Of a stretch of DNA of 30,021 bases, positions 6,933-16,023 are shown piece by piece. Under the pieces are notes generated by a model. The model was not told the origin of the DNA, did not search any database, and saw only the letters and a list, made by a program, of their open reading frames with translations. Positions within the stretch are counted from its first letter, which is position 1; each line of letters opens with the position of its first letter. The stretch comes from Bacteroidetes bacterium UBA6661 (GTDB lineage: Bacteria > Bacteroidota > Bacteroidia > AKYH767-A > OLB10): contig DKKR01000030.1 of NCBI GenBank assembly GCA_002455375.1, positions 62,460-92,480 of the forward strand. Direction: 5' to 3'. Made by a program: the position numbers and the translations under genes.

Positions 6933-9065
6933 GTGATAAATTTTTTAAAGAAATATCCTTATGTTTTATTGGTGCTGATAGCTGTTGTTGGTTACTATCA
7001 GGTTGCACTTTTTCAGAACACATTAAAATGGGATGTTACTGATCAGTATTATCCGTGGCGCATGTTTGTGGTGCAGTGTCTGCGTAATGGTATTTTGCCT
7101 TTTTGGAATCCTTACGAGCAGTTTGGCTACCCCATGCATGCCGACCCGCAAAGTGGTGTCTGGTATCCTGTTGTCTGGCTCATGTCGTTGTTTGGTCCAT
7201 ATACACTTTACAGTGTGCAATTGGAATTTTTGCTGCATGTTATAGGTGGTGGTGTGGGGATGTTGTTTTTATTACAACGTTTTCATGTTAACCCGTTTAT
7301 TGCGCTCATTAATGCAATTGCTTATATGTTTTGCGGCTTGTTTGTAGGCAATGCACAGCATCTTACCTTTACCATTGCTGCCTGTTGGCTGCCTTTTGTT
7401 ATTCTCGCCTTTAAGAATATGGCAGAACATAATCACTGGCGCTTTGCACTGCATTTTGCATTGTTTGGTTACTTGTTGGTGTCGGGTGGTTATCCTGCAT
7501 TTGCAATAATTTTATTTTATATTCTGCTTACTGTAACGGTATTTCTTTTTATCCGCAACCGTCAGAGTAAGCACTGGATGAAACGTTTTTTATTGCACAG
7601 CATTTTTGCTGTTGTGTTGTTGTTGTTGTGTTCATCGGGTATCTTGTATAGTGTTTTTCAAAGTTCGGATTATCTTGCACGAGCAACAGGTCTTTCATTT
7701 AAAGTAGCATCGTTTGGTCCTTTTTCGCCACAGTCGCTCATATCTCTTATGTTTCCACTGGCATCGGCCCGCGACAGTGAATTTTTTGGTACAGACATCA
7801 GCATGTCATCGGTTTTTATTGGTATGTTGCCGTTGGCAGGGTTTATGCTTTTTATCATCAGACCTAAATCACGTTCTGCATGGCTTATTCTTGCAGCAAC
7901 TATCGTCATGCTCTTTGCATCTTTTGGAAGTTACACCCCGGTTTTCGGTTGGCTTTACAAAACTTTTCCTATGCTTGATTTATTCCGATTTCCCTCTGTG
8001 TATAGATTGTTTTTTATTACAGGAATATTGTTGCTTTCCGGCATTGCACTTTCTGCGCCCGATGCATTCAGTCGCCTTAAGTTGCCATTAGTCACCTTAG
8101 GTTGCATTGCCGCAGTAGTAACAATATTTTTTTGGTTCAAGAATACCGATGACTGGAACTTTAAACCTTGGCATGACGCTGTCAACAATATTTCGTTTAC
8201 TCAGGCAATAGCCTTTCAAGGATTTATTCAGTTGTTTTTTATTGTGATGATGTCGCTGACATTATTAATTAAAGATCGGGCAAAGCTGCTGATGACAATA
8301 TTTACATTGTCTGCTGCCAATGTAGTTGTGGCTGCACAATTAAATATTCCTGTAACCGTGACTTACAATTTTAAAACTTCTGTAGTAGCAAAAGAAGTAA
8401 AAGAAAAAGCAATTGCAGATTTTCCTGTTCCTGAAGTGCGACCTGTTGTACTCAATAACGATTCCGGTGGATGGGTAAGCCCTTTTTGGCGAAACTTAAA
8501 TCTGTTTAAAAAACAACCTGCATGGGATGGCTATAACTCTTTTCAGCTGAAAAATTATGTACGCTTTGTTGATGATGAATCACTCAGGCAAAGACAAATT
8601 ACCAATAACTGGATTTATTTTGCTGACACTGTGATTGCTTATTTGGAAGAACCCATCATTGTGGCACCTGCATCAGTGCATAATGTTTGTTATGTGCCTG
8701 CAAGCGAAAAATATTTGTTGAATATTCAACCAACAGCAGGCAATACAGTTTCTGTAAAGACATTTATTCCGGGAAAAATAATTGTTGAAGCAAAAGCTGA
8801 AACATCTTCTGCATTAACATTGATGCAGCAGCACTATCATGGCTGGAAAATTTACGATAATGGAAAAGAAGTTACACCTGTTGTTACAGATTATTTATTT
8901 ATGACCATACCGGTAGCACAAGGCAGTCATCGGATAGAATACCGCTATGAAAACAAACCGATTCATTATGCTTTGTGGCTTTCAGGAGTTACGCTTATTA
9001 CACTGATTGGTTTTTCACTCTTTGCCTTTTTCAGCAAGAACAAGCTGCAGACTTTGCCACGTTAG
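6933..9065 (+). CDS. YfhO-family multi-spanning membrane protein (GT-C-like)
   Basis: The 710-residue protein has about 12-13 membrane segments and a C-terminal soluble domain. The first outer loop holds 'WDVTDQYYPWR' and 'PFWNPYEQFGYPMHADPQ' (near 33-72), the acidic/aromatic loop typical of YfhO and of GT-C glycosyltransferases that use polyprenyl-phosphate sugars. The C-terminal part 'LMQQHYHGWKIYDNGKEV' (near 630) matches the beta-rich tail of YfhO proteins. In Firmicutes YfhO glycosylates lipoteichoic acid; in Bacteroidota the substrate is unknown but is likely a surface glycan. The start is GTG; later ATGs would remove the first membrane segment. Its last 51 bases overlap the end of the opposing glycosyltransferase gene. 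Confidence 0.88.
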   Translation: MINFLKKYPYVLLVLIAVVGYYQVALFQNTLKWDVTDQYYPWRMFVVQCLRNGILPFWNPYEQFGYPMHADPQSGVWYPVVWLMSLFGPYTLYSVQLEFLLHVIGGGVGMLFLLQRFHVNPFIALINAIAYMFCGLFVGNAQHLTFTIAACWLPFVILAFKNMAEHNHWRFALHFALFGYLLVSGGYPAFAIILFYILLTVTVFLFIRNRQSKHWMKRFLLHSIFAVVLLLLCSSGILYSVFQSSDYLARATGLSFKVASFGPFSPQSLISLMFPLASARDSEFFGTDISMSSVFIGMLPLAGFMLFIIRPKSRSAWLILAATIVMLFASFGSYTPVFGWLYKTFPMLDLFRFPSVYRLFFITGILLLSGIALSAPDAFSRLKLPLVTLGCIAAVVTIFFWFKNTDDWNFKPWHDAVNNISFTQAIAFQGFIQLFFIVMMSLTLLIKDRAKLLMTIFTLSAANVVVAAQLNIPVTVTYNFKTSVVAKEVKEKAIADFPVPEVRPVVLNNDSGGWVSPFWRNLNLFKKQPAWDGYNSFQLKNYVRFVDDESLRQRQITNNWIYFADTVIAYLEEPIIVAPASVHNVCYVPASEKYLLNIQPTAGNTVSVKTFIPGKIIVEAKAETSSALTLMQQHYHGWKIYDNGKEVTPVVTDYLFMTIPVAQGSHRIEYRYENKPIHYALWLSGVTLITLIGFSLFAFFSKNKLQTLPR

Positions 9066-10157
9066 TGAAGCTGTTTTATCCCATGAAAAATCTTGTTGTC
9101 TGATTTTGCCTTTTTGCTTTAGTTGTTCGGCAAATTCCTGATGTTGCAACACCTGCTCCATAGCACCGGTAATAGCATTTACGCTGTGTGGGTCAACACA
9201 GAGAGCGGCATTGCCTGAAATCTCCGGCAGACAACTTACACTGGAAGTAATTACAGGAACTCCGCAGCGCATGGCTTCAATCACCGGAATGCCAAAACCT
9301 TCAAAAAACGAAACATACATCATTGCCTCTGCCGATGCAGTTAGTTGTGCCAGTGCTTTGGCAGAAAGTCGTCCTGTAAAAATTAAATCTTTTTCAATGC
9401 CTATTTCAGAAAGTGCCAATTGCAAATCACCTTCCATTTTACTGCGATCGGAGACCAGTACAAACTTTAATTCCCCGCCATACTTTTTTTTATACTGTGC
9501 AAAAGCACGCACCATGTTTGCCGTGTTTTTCCGCTGATGCAAAGAGCCTGTGTAAATAATATAACGGCAACCTAAGGTATATTGATTGCGTACCTGCTCT
9601 TGTTCTGCTGCTGATAATGGCTTATACAGATCATGAATTCCATTGTACAGCACATCAGTTTTTTCAATGTTTATATTATAGGTTTTTACAATATCCTGTC
9701 TTGAAAACTCTGACACAGTACCTATTCTCTTTGCATTCTGTGCTGCTATGCGCGACCATTTACTGTAGTAACGAGCAACTTGTGCAGGCATATATTGTGG
9801 AAAATGTTCAAAGTTTAAATCGTGAATAACTGCCACCTGAGGCACTGCAGCCTTACTACAGATAAAACTTTCCGGACTGAAGAATAAATCAGGTCTATAC
9901 TTTTTAAGTGCACGGTGAATGCTTATTTCAAACCAGGTGTACCAAAGCCACGGATGACGGGCTTGTGGGTAAATGACCACCGGTAAAATGTTACTACTAA
10001 AGATAAATTCAGCATTGAATTTACGGTCGAAGAAAAAGATAAAACGATGTTCGGGATGCTGTGTGACGATACGCTTAAGGGTCTCGAATGCAAACCATCC
10101 TGTTCCATCTAACTTGTCTTTAATCAGCATTCTGGTATTTACCGCTATCAATGCCAT
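9015..10157 (-). CDS. family 4 glycosyltransferase (GT-B fold)
   Basis: This 380-residue protein transfers a sugar from a nucleotide-sugar donor to an acceptor glycan or lipid at the inner face of the membrane. The N-terminal half begins 'IAVNTRMLIKDKLDGTGWFA', the glycine-containing acceptor-domain loop. The C-terminal donor domain has 'YTGSLHQRKNTANMVRAF' (near 200-220) and the GT4 hallmark 'SFFEGFGIPVIEAMRCGVPV' (near 284-303), whose Glu pair binds the donor. The length is normal. It may act on the same surface polysaccharide as the YfhO-type gene opposite, but that is inferred from position. Its 3' end overlaps that gene by 51 bases. Confidence 0.92.
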   Translation of the reverse strand: MALIAVNTRMLIKDKLDGTGWFAFETLKRIVTQHPEHRFIFFFDRKFNAEFIFSSNILPVVIYPQARHPWLWYTWFEISIHRALKKYRPDLFFSPESFICSKAAVPQVAVIHDLNFEHFPQYMPAQVARYYSKWSRIAAQNAKRIGTVSEFSRQDIVKTYNINIEKTDVLYNGIHDLYKPLSAAEQEQVRNQYTLGCRYIIYTGSLHQRKNTANMVRAFAQYKKKYGGELKFVLVSDRSKMEGDLQLALSEIGIEKDLIFTGRLSAKALAQLTASAEAMMYVSFFEGFGIPVIEAMRCGVPVITSSVSCLPEISGNAALCVDPHSVNAITGAMEQVLQHQEFAEQLKQKGKIRQQDFSWDKTASLTWQSLQLVLAEKGKE

Positions 10158-10182
10158 TACGATTATTTATATTTTTGTAGTG

Positions 10183-10190
10183 CAAAAGTA
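10183..10190 (-). promoter_or_regulatory. -7 element for the glycosyltransferase gene
   Basis: TACTTTTG on the minus strand matches TAnnTTTG exactly, 25 bases before the ATG at 10157. No good -33 element is seen at 17-20 bases further upstream. Confidence 0.45.
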
Positions 10191-10266
10191 TTTTAAATAG
10201 AAACTCATAGCAGGCCATAAAATAAATTCCCTCATGTTGAGTTATATATTCCGTATCCCGAACCGT

Positions 10267-12573
10267 ATGTACAAACAGTTGTTTATTGCCTTTTTTCTGT
10301 TGCTCTCTGCAACACAGACCTATTCACAGAATCTGCCGTTAGGCTCATGGCGTGAGCACCTTTCATACACACAGGCACAATTTGTGTCTAACACACCACA
10401 GCGTGTCTATTGCGCCACCGATCAGGCTGTATATTTTATTGACAAGTCAGACAACAGTGTGCAGCGCTATTCAAAGATTAACGGGCTTTCTGATGTAGGC
10501 ATAAGGCTGATGGATTACAGCCATACACAAAATGTAGTTTTTGTAGGCTATGTAAATTCTAACATTGATCTTATATCAAGTACGGGCATCATTAATATTT
10601 CTGATGTTGAAAGAAGAACAGCTACCGGTGACAAGACTATTAATGATGTAGCTTTTAATGGAAGGTTCGCATATCTTGCAACAGGTTTTGGTGTTTTAGC
10701 GCTCGATCTGATAAAAGCTGAAATAAAAGAAACCTACGTTGTTGGAACCACAGGAAATGAAGTGCCAGTTTATTCGGTTACTACTGATGGAACTTATATT
10801 TATGCTGCCATTGCAGGTGGCATCCTCAGAGGAGAAATAAGTAACCCATCACTCAATAATTTTGCAACGTGGCAAATGGTTTATCCCAATACTTTTACGG
10901 GAGTAACTTTTAATAAGATGTGCTGGCTTAATGGCAATCTGGCTGTTAATTTTCATTCTACATCTACAGATAGTGTAGTCATCGTTAACACAACAAATTT
11001 TTCGACAGGAACAACATTGCTTAGCGGAGGCTTTGCACTGCGACAATTAAAAGCTGAAAATGACCTGCTTTATGCAGTGAATAATTATTCTGTTAATGAA
11101 TGGGATAATAATTTTCAGCCATTGCGTCAGATTTATGGTAATGCTAACTATCAGAACACAGATATGTTTGGCGTAGCTACAGGCAGCGGTAATCAACTTT
11201 ATATTGCTGATCGCAACAATGGATTGGTAAATTATACCGACAACAACAACATAACGTTTACAGTTCCAAACAGCCCTGCATCGCCCAATGCAAGTTGTGT
11301 ATTTCACAATGGCACAACATTGGTCACTACGCATGGCACTAACCGCTGGAGCGACAGTTATGGTAATGATGGATACTCAACATTTGATGGTGTGCAATGG
11401 AAAACGTGGAATGTAAAAACAATAGCTAATTCAAATGTTGACCTCAATCAAATGCTCGATTTACAAGCCGTAGTCAGTGAGCCCGGAAATCCCGGACACT
11501 TTTTTCTTGGTTCGCGCATCAATGGTGTTTTTGAGTTTGATAACAATGTTCCGGTGAAGATGTACAATAAAGACAACAGTAGCCTTAAAGGAGCGTTTGG
11601 AAATCCGGGACAGACAAAAATTGGTGGTTTAGCTTATGATGCAGCGGGAAATCTTTGGGTAGTGAATTCAGGGGTAAACACACCTTTGAATGTATTGAGT
11701 AAAGAGGGCGTTTGGCAGTCTATCAATCTACAGTCTGTTATTCCATCTGGTGTAAATATTTTTTTCGGAGATATTTTATGCGACTCTTATGGTCAGGTGT
11801 GGACCACGCTAATCAGCAATGGCTTGATTGTTTATGATCCTGTGGCACAAGCCTCAGCAAGAATTTCACAGGAAACAGGTGGATTAAATGTAAATGATGT
11901 TCGTTGTATGGTTGAAGATAAAGAAGGTCAGATTTGGCTTGGAACATCAGAAGGTATTGCAGTAATTTATTCGCCCGGTAATGCAACAGGAAGTACACCG
12001 GCAAAAGCACAAAAAATTCTGATAACGATAGACGGTATTACGCAGTATCTTTTAGACAAAGAAATTATTACAGCTATTGCTGTTGACGGAGCCAACAGAA
12101 AATGGATTGGCACCAATGGCGGTGGTGTGTTTTTATTATCTGCTGATGGAACAAAGCAAATTCAGAATTTTAATACCTCAAACAGTCCTTTATTTTCAAA
12201 CGCCATTACTTCAATTGCCATTGACCCGGTTACCGGAGAAGTTTTTATTGGCACCGATAAAGGATTGATTTCTTATGTTGGAGATGCCACACAAGGAACA
12301 GAGTCGTGCTCAGGATTAAAAGTATTTCCCAACCCGGTGAAAGAGAATTACGATGGTCCTATTGCAGTACGTGGTGTTACGGCAAATGGTAATATAAAGA
12401 TAACTGATATTGCGGGAAACGTTGTTTATGAAACAACAGCAAAAGGTGGAATTGCTACATGGGATGGCAACAACTTTGAAGGCAAGCGTGCACAAACAGG
12501 AGTTTATTTGGTTTTTGCTACCGATGAAAAAGGCAATAATACCTGTGTTACTAAACTTTTTCTGGTAAATTAA
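10267..12573 (+). CDS. porZ: type IX secretion system protein PorZ
   Basis: The 768-residue protein starts with a signal peptide (MYKQLFIAFFLLLSATQTYS) followed by the PorZ opening 'LPLGSWREHLSYTQAQFV'. Next come 'VYCATDQAVYFIDKSDNSVQ' and 'YSKINGLSDVGIRLMDYS', typical of two-component-regulator-type beta-propeller repeats. More blades follow, such as 'GQIWLGTSEGIAVI' and 'RKWIGTNGGGVFLL'. The last ~85 residues ('FPNPVKENYDG' to 'KLFLVN') are a T9SS C-terminal domain. In Porphyromonas, PorZ is part of the surface attachment complex with PorU, PorV and PorQ and helps deliver the anionic lipopolysaccharide used to anchor cargo. An ATG 11 codons upstream (10234) is open, but the chosen start gives the normal signal peptide. 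It overlaps the next, opposing gene by 23 bases. Confidence 0.85.
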   Translation: MYKQLFIAFFLLLSATQTYSQNLPLGSWREHLSYTQAQFVSNTPQRVYCATDQAVYFIDKSDNSVQRYSKINGLSDVGIRLMDYSHTQNVVFVGYVNSNIDLISSTGIINISDVERRTATGDKTINDVAFNGRFAYLATGFGVLALDLIKAEIKETYVVGTTGNEVPVYSVTTDGTYIYAAIAGGILRGEISNPSLNNFATWQMVYPNTFTGVTFNKMCWLNGNLAVNFHSTSTDSVVIVNTTNFSTGTTLLSGGFALRQLKAENDLLYAVNNYSVNEWDNNFQPLRQIYGNANYQNTDMFGVATGSGNQLYIADRNNGLVNYTDNNNITFTVPNSPASPNASCVFHNGTTLVTTHGTNRWSDSYGNDGYSTFDGVQWKTWNVKTIANSNVDLNQMLDLQAVVSEPGNPGHFFLGSRINGVFEFDNNVPVKMYNKDNSSLKGAFGNPGQTKIGGLAYDAAGNLWVVNSGVNTPLNVLSKEGVWQSINLQSVIPSGVNIFFGDILCDSYGQVWTTLISNGLIVYDPVAQASARISQETGGLNVNDVRCMVEDKEGQIWLGTSEGIAVIYSPGNATGSTPAKAQKILITIDGITQYLLDKEIITAIAVDGANRKWIGTNGGGVFLLSADGTKQIQNFNTSNSPLFSNAITSIAIDPVTGEVFIGTDKGLISYVGDATQGTESCSGLKVFPNPVKENYDGPIAVRGVTANGNIKITDIAGNVVYETTAKGGIATWDGNNFEGKRAQTGVYLVFATDEKGNNTCVTKLFLVN

Positions 12574-13219
12574 TTACAGACTTTTCTACTGTTGTGGATT
12601 TTTTAATCAGGTAAAAGCAATAAGCAAAAATCAGATAAGCAGTTATGTTAGCTGCATCATGAATCCACCACACTGCATCGCCTGTTGTTGTGCCAATAAA
12701 GGAATCAATAAACACACTGCAAAAAGTATAAATAAATACACCTGCAAGCAAAGCAAAAACCGGGCTGTTGAGTTTGTTTCCTGCACCCTCAATCCATTTG
12801 AGCGAAGCCCAAGCTGCCAAAACAGCAACGGTTGACAAGTAGCCAAAGGAGTAGGGACCTCTATAAGCACCATCATCACTTATTAATGGCATAACGAAAT
12901 ATGCGCCAACATAGCAAACAAAAAGTAATAGGTAAATTAGTTTAAAAATATTCTTTAAATTGTTAAACAATCCTATTGATTGAATAATGAAAACCATCAA
13001 AAGTGCTTCGGCCAGAGTATATATGTCCACAGCAATCAATACATAGGTACGGTTTAATTTATAAAATGTCCATCCAAAAATATCGGTTGCTGCACCATAC
13101 AAAAGCAAGAAAATCAAAAGCCGGAACTGAAGTCCGGCTTTTTTAAATATCATTACTCCGAACAATGCCACCAGCACTTCAATGCAGGTTGCAAGCATCC
13201 GAGTATAGAAATGATCCAT
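12551..13219 (-). CDS. uncharacterised multi-spanning membrane protein
   Basis: The 222-residue protein has about seven hydrophobic segments (roughly 9-25, 31-50, 58-80, 88-106, 120-140, 155-172, 186-206). Polar landmarks include 'YGAATDIFGW' near 40, 'IYTLAEALLM' near 66 and 'WWIHDAANITAYLIFAYCFY' near 185-204. It looks like a family of Bacteroidota membrane proteins of unknown role that is often seen near sensor genes. It starts four bases after the stop of the lipoprotein gene, so the two are one operon. Its end overlaps PorZ by 23 bases. No function can be stated. Confidence 0.7.
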   Translation of the reverse strand: MDHFYTRMLATCIEVLVALFGVMIFKKAGLQFRLLIFLLLYGAATDIFGWTFYKLNRTYVLIAVDIYTLAEALLMVFIIQSIGLFNNLKNIFKLIYLLLFVCYVGAYFVMPLISDDGAYRGPYSFGYLSTVAVLAAWASLKWIEGAGNKLNSPVFALLAGVFIYTFCSVFIDSFIGTTTGDAVWWIHDAANITAYLIFAYCFYLIKKSTTVEKSVINLPEKV

Positions 13220-13223
13220 TCAA

Positions 13224-14072
13224 TCATGATGATGGGGGCCAATGTCGCTCAAGAATTTTATTATCCACAACTACATTGGTACCCGATTTGGTAACTGCAA
13301 AAATAATAATTCTGAGTTTATTTTCTTTCGCTTCTTTGTCTAATCCAAAATAATAACGTATGCCACCAAAATTACTTTCACCTTCTGTTGCTTCATAAAG
13401 TCGTGTCAAAAATTCATCTGATGAAAACAAGGCATAAGGCCATTGTACTGTGCCATCACCAAAGTTTTCATTAAAGAAAGAGGTGTATTGACTCATATTT
13501 CCTTTAATATTTGAATAGTGATAAACAGAAGCTGCTGAAGGAATTACCTTGTTGTACTGCGACAGATAGTTTGTTATGGCTTCGGACGTCAATGAGTTAA
13601 AGGTATGTTTTACGGTATCGTTTATCAGGTAAACATTGGTTGCATCATTAGTTTCATAGCTTACCATACTATCCGGATTAAAGTTGAACTTACATGCAGC
13701 AAGCATTTTTGCTTCTTTAAATAAAGTTGCAGGCTCTGCATCATTAAAGCCATAAAACATGTAGCCGTTAGCATCAGGGTTTTCTTCTGTCATTCTTTTC
13801 AATGCTTCGGCACTAATGGATCCGCCAACAGGTAGTTTTCTTAAAGCTTCGGCATTTTCGGAATTGTTAATTGTGTCTAAATAATTCTTAATTAACAACA
13901 CAGCATTATTCACACTTAACAAATGATCATTTTCTAATGGCGCTACTGTTGCGGCAGTTTTTGCAGCAACAGTAGTCGCTTCTTTTTTTTCTTCAGGTGG
14001 GCTACTACAAGAGGTTACAAGCAGGGTAAATGTTAGGGCTGCTGTAAATATTCCGACAATTCTATTTAACAT
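13224..14072 (-). CDS. uncharacterised lipoprotein
   Basis: The 282-residue protein has a short signal peptide and lipobox LVTSC (Cys22), then a low-complexity Lys/Ala/Thr/Glu linker (about 26-46), so it is lipid-anchored. The globular part includes 'GYMFYGFNDAEPATLF', 'SYETNDATNVYLINDTVKHT', 'ALFSSDEFLTRLYEATE' and 'GGIRYYFGLDKEAKENKLRI', which I do not recognise. The C-terminus, rich in beta-strand-like segments ('LRIIIFAVT', 'VVVDNKIL'), could be a compact domain. It is the first gene of the pair with the membrane protein downstream. No clear TAnnTTTG element was found upstream. Confidence 0.7.
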   Translation of the reverse strand: MLNRIVGIFTAALTFTLLVTSCSSPPEEKKEATTVAAKTAATVAPLENDHLLSVNNAVLLIKNYLDTINNSENAEALRKLPVGGSISAEALKRMTEENPDANGYMFYGFNDAEPATLFKEAKMLAACKFNFNPDSMVSYETNDATNVYLINDTVKHTFNSLTSEAITNYLSQYNKVIPSAASVYHYSNIKGNMSQYTSFFNENFGDGTVQWPYALFSSDEFLTRLYEATEGESNFGGIRYYFGLDKEAKENKLRIIIFAVTKSGTNVVVDNKILERHWPPSS

Positions 14073-14280
14073 ATTTTTGGTTTTGGGCAGACATTAAAAA
14101 AAGAGCGGTTTATTTTCTGTCTGACTATATTAATTATCGGTTATAATTTAAGCTTATTAAAAGTTGGTTTATTCTTATTTTTCAAATATACTTCTGAAAA
14201 AACTTATTCCAAGAATAATTGTACAAAATGCTTTATGACAGTACAAGATGCATAAATCAGCCTGTTTTTTGCATTTGCAG

Positions 14281-14311
14281 CAAAACAAAAAAGGAGGCAT
14301 AGGCCTCCTTT
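14281..14311 (-). terminator. Rho-independent terminator of the tyrosine phenol-lyase gene
   Basis: A perfect 9-bp stem (AAAGGAGGC / GCCTCCTTT, 14290-14298 with 14303-14311) closes a 4-base loop. On the minus strand it is followed by TTTTGTTTTG, which lies 25 bases after the stop codon of the gene at 14337. Confidence 0.85.
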
Positions 14312-14336
14312 AGAAATCAATAATTACAAAAAACAC

Positions 14337-15713
14337 TTATCTTTTTTTAAACCTTGCCTGAAAGAATCGCAGATAGGTAGGTTCATAAATCATTTCTAAT
14401 CCTTTTATTTTTTCACGGTTTTTATAAACACGTTCTATTGATTCTGAAATTACATCCATGTGTGCCTGTGTATAGACCCTGCGTGGAATGGTCAGTCGCA
14501 CCAACTCTAATTCCGGATAATAGTGGTCGCCTGTTTTTTTATTTCTACCTGCAGAAACAATTCCTCTTTCCATAGTACGCACACCGCTGTCTTCGTAAAT
14601 TTCAGCAGCTAATGCCTGTGCAGGAAACTGTGTTTGTTTAAGATGCGGTAAAAACTTTTTAGCATCAATAAAAATTCCATGTCCACCCACAGGGTTTACA
14701 ATTGGAATATTCATTTCATTTAGCTTATCACCCAAATAAAGCACCTGACCAATACGTGCTCTGATGTGGTCATCATTGACAGATTCAATAATTCCTGTTG
14801 CCATTGCTTCCATATCACGTCCGGCTAAACCGCCATAGGTATGCAGTCCTTCATACACTACAACAAGATTACTTGCTTCTTCAAACTTTTTATCATCGTT
14901 CAGTGCCAGAAAACCTCCTATGTTAACCAAAGCATCTTTCTTGCCGCTAAAGGTTGCTCCATCTGTCAGACTACATATTTCTTTTACAATGGTTGCAATA
15001 CTTTTTCTTTTATAACCTTCTTCACGCTGTTGTATGAAATATGCATTCTCTGCAATGCGTGTCATGTCTAACATAACCTTAATGCCAAGCTTTGCAGTAT
15101 ATTTTCTAAGCTCTTTAATATTAGCCATAGAAATTGGCTGACCACCGGCCATGTTAACTGTAGTTGCTACACAGACATAAGGAATTTTATTGGCACCAAA
15201 TTTTTTAACTAACTTATCTAATTTATTGATGTCAATATTTCCTTTAAACGGATGCAGGTTGGAGCTGTCATGCGCCTCATCAATAATAACGTCATAGAAC
15301 GTTGCACCTGCAAGTTCCTGGTGAAGACGCGTTGTAGTAAAATACATGTTGCCGGGAACCACATCACCTTTTTTAATCATTATTTGCGACAGAATATTTT
15401 CTGCACCACGACCCTGATGTGTTGGAATAAGATGTTTAAATCCATAATATTTTTTTACTACTTCTTCTAATCGGTAAAAATTTTTGCTTCCAGCATAAGC
15501 TTCATCACCCAACATCATGCCTGCCCATTGCTGATCGCTCATAGCAGAAGTACCACTATCTGTCAACAAGTCAATATATACATCTTCAGATTTAAGCAGA
15601 AAGGTATTATAACCTGCTTGTTGTAATGCTTTCTTTCGTTGTTGTGGTGTTGTCATTTTCAACAACTCAACCATTTTTATTTTAAAGGGCTCTGCCCATG
15701 AATGTTTTGGCAT
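14337..15713 (-). CDS. tpl: tyrosine phenol-lyase (beta-tyrosinase)
   Basis: The 458-residue PLP enzyme splits L-tyrosine into phenol, pyruvate and ammonia. It is in the tryptophanase/TPL family, but the specificity positions fit TPL. Using Citrobacter TPL numbering (two lower than here), Thr124 is Thr126 in 'MYFTTTRLHQE', Arg381 is Arg383 in 'RTMERGIVSAGR', and Phe448/449 are Phe450/451 in 'LRFFQARF'. Tryptophanase has other residues there. The PLP Lys is Lys259 in 'FSGKKDALVNIGG', and 'THQGRGAEN' (98-106) is the phosphate/cofactor loop. The N-terminus 'AEPFKIKMVE' is also TPL-like, and the length matches the 456-residue enterobacterial enzyme. It is a single-gene unit with a terminator downstream and a 364-base region upstream that may hold its control signals. 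Confidence 0.88.
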   Translation of the reverse strand: MPKHSWAEPFKIKMVELLKMTTPQQRKKALQQAGYNTFLLKSEDVYIDLLTDSGTSAMSDQQWAGMMLGDEAYAGSKNFYRLEEVVKKYYGFKHLIPTHQGRGAENILSQIMIKKGDVVPGNMYFTTTRLHQELAGATFYDVIIDEAHDSSNLHPFKGNIDINKLDKLVKKFGANKIPYVCVATTVNMAGGQPISMANIKELRKYTAKLGIKVMLDMTRIAENAYFIQQREEGYKRKSIATIVKEICSLTDGATFSGKKDALVNIGGFLALNDDKKFEEASNLVVVYEGLHTYGGLAGRDMEAMATGIIESVNDDHIRARIGQVLYLGDKLNEMNIPIVNPVGGHGIFIDAKKFLPHLKQTQFPAQALAAEIYEDSGVRTMERGIVSAGRNKKTGDHYYPELELVRLTIPRRVYTQAHMDVISESIERVYKNREKIKGLEMIYEPTYLRFFQARFKKR

Positions 15714-15899
15714 AGTAATATATTTTTTGTTAGATGTGTTTATTAATTGCCTTTGAATTTACTTAAAACATAAAAAGTTCGACTGCAATAGTAAAGCTTA
15801 GCCAAGACCTAAAAATTGACTTTCATTGGTAAAATCCAATAAAAACTTCAATTTAAGCTGTTATGAATATGATTAAAATCAGTTTGATTAAATATGCAG

Positions 15900-15998
15900 C
15901 TAAAATTCTTTGTTCTGAAAATAAAAAGCAGAAATAGAATTACCTATTAAACCGTCTGTGATTTTTTTGTCTGACTGCTCCATTTCGGACAGTCGCAT
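15900..15998 (-). CDS. possible 32-residue leader or micro-ORF
   Basis: An ATG at 15998 opens a 32-codon frame ending at TAG (15902..15900). It is preceded by AAAAAAAA and its C-terminus is aromatic-rich (AFYFQNKEF). It ends 186 bases before the tyrosine phenol-lyase start. Leader peptides with aromatic residues control E. coli tryptophanase (TnaC), so the position is suggestive, but frames of this size arise by chance. I would not call it a gene without expression or conservation data. Confidence 0.2.
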   Translation of the reverse strand: MRLSEMEQSDKKITDGLIGNSISAFYFQNKEF

Positions 15999-16023
15999 TT
16001 TTTTTTGAAAAGTCTGCAAGAAG

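Noticed and set aside
14337..15713. Tryptophanase (tnaA) as the identity of the PLP lyase
   Set aside because: The residues at the specificity positions (Thr126, Arg383, Phe450/451) and the flanking sequence match tyrosine phenol-lyase rather than tryptophanase.
15973..15994. GACTG...CAGTC hairpin as a gldD terminator
   Set aside because: The stem has only five pairs with a mismatched interior. On the minus strand it is followed by an A-run rather than a T-run, so it does not fit termination of gldD.
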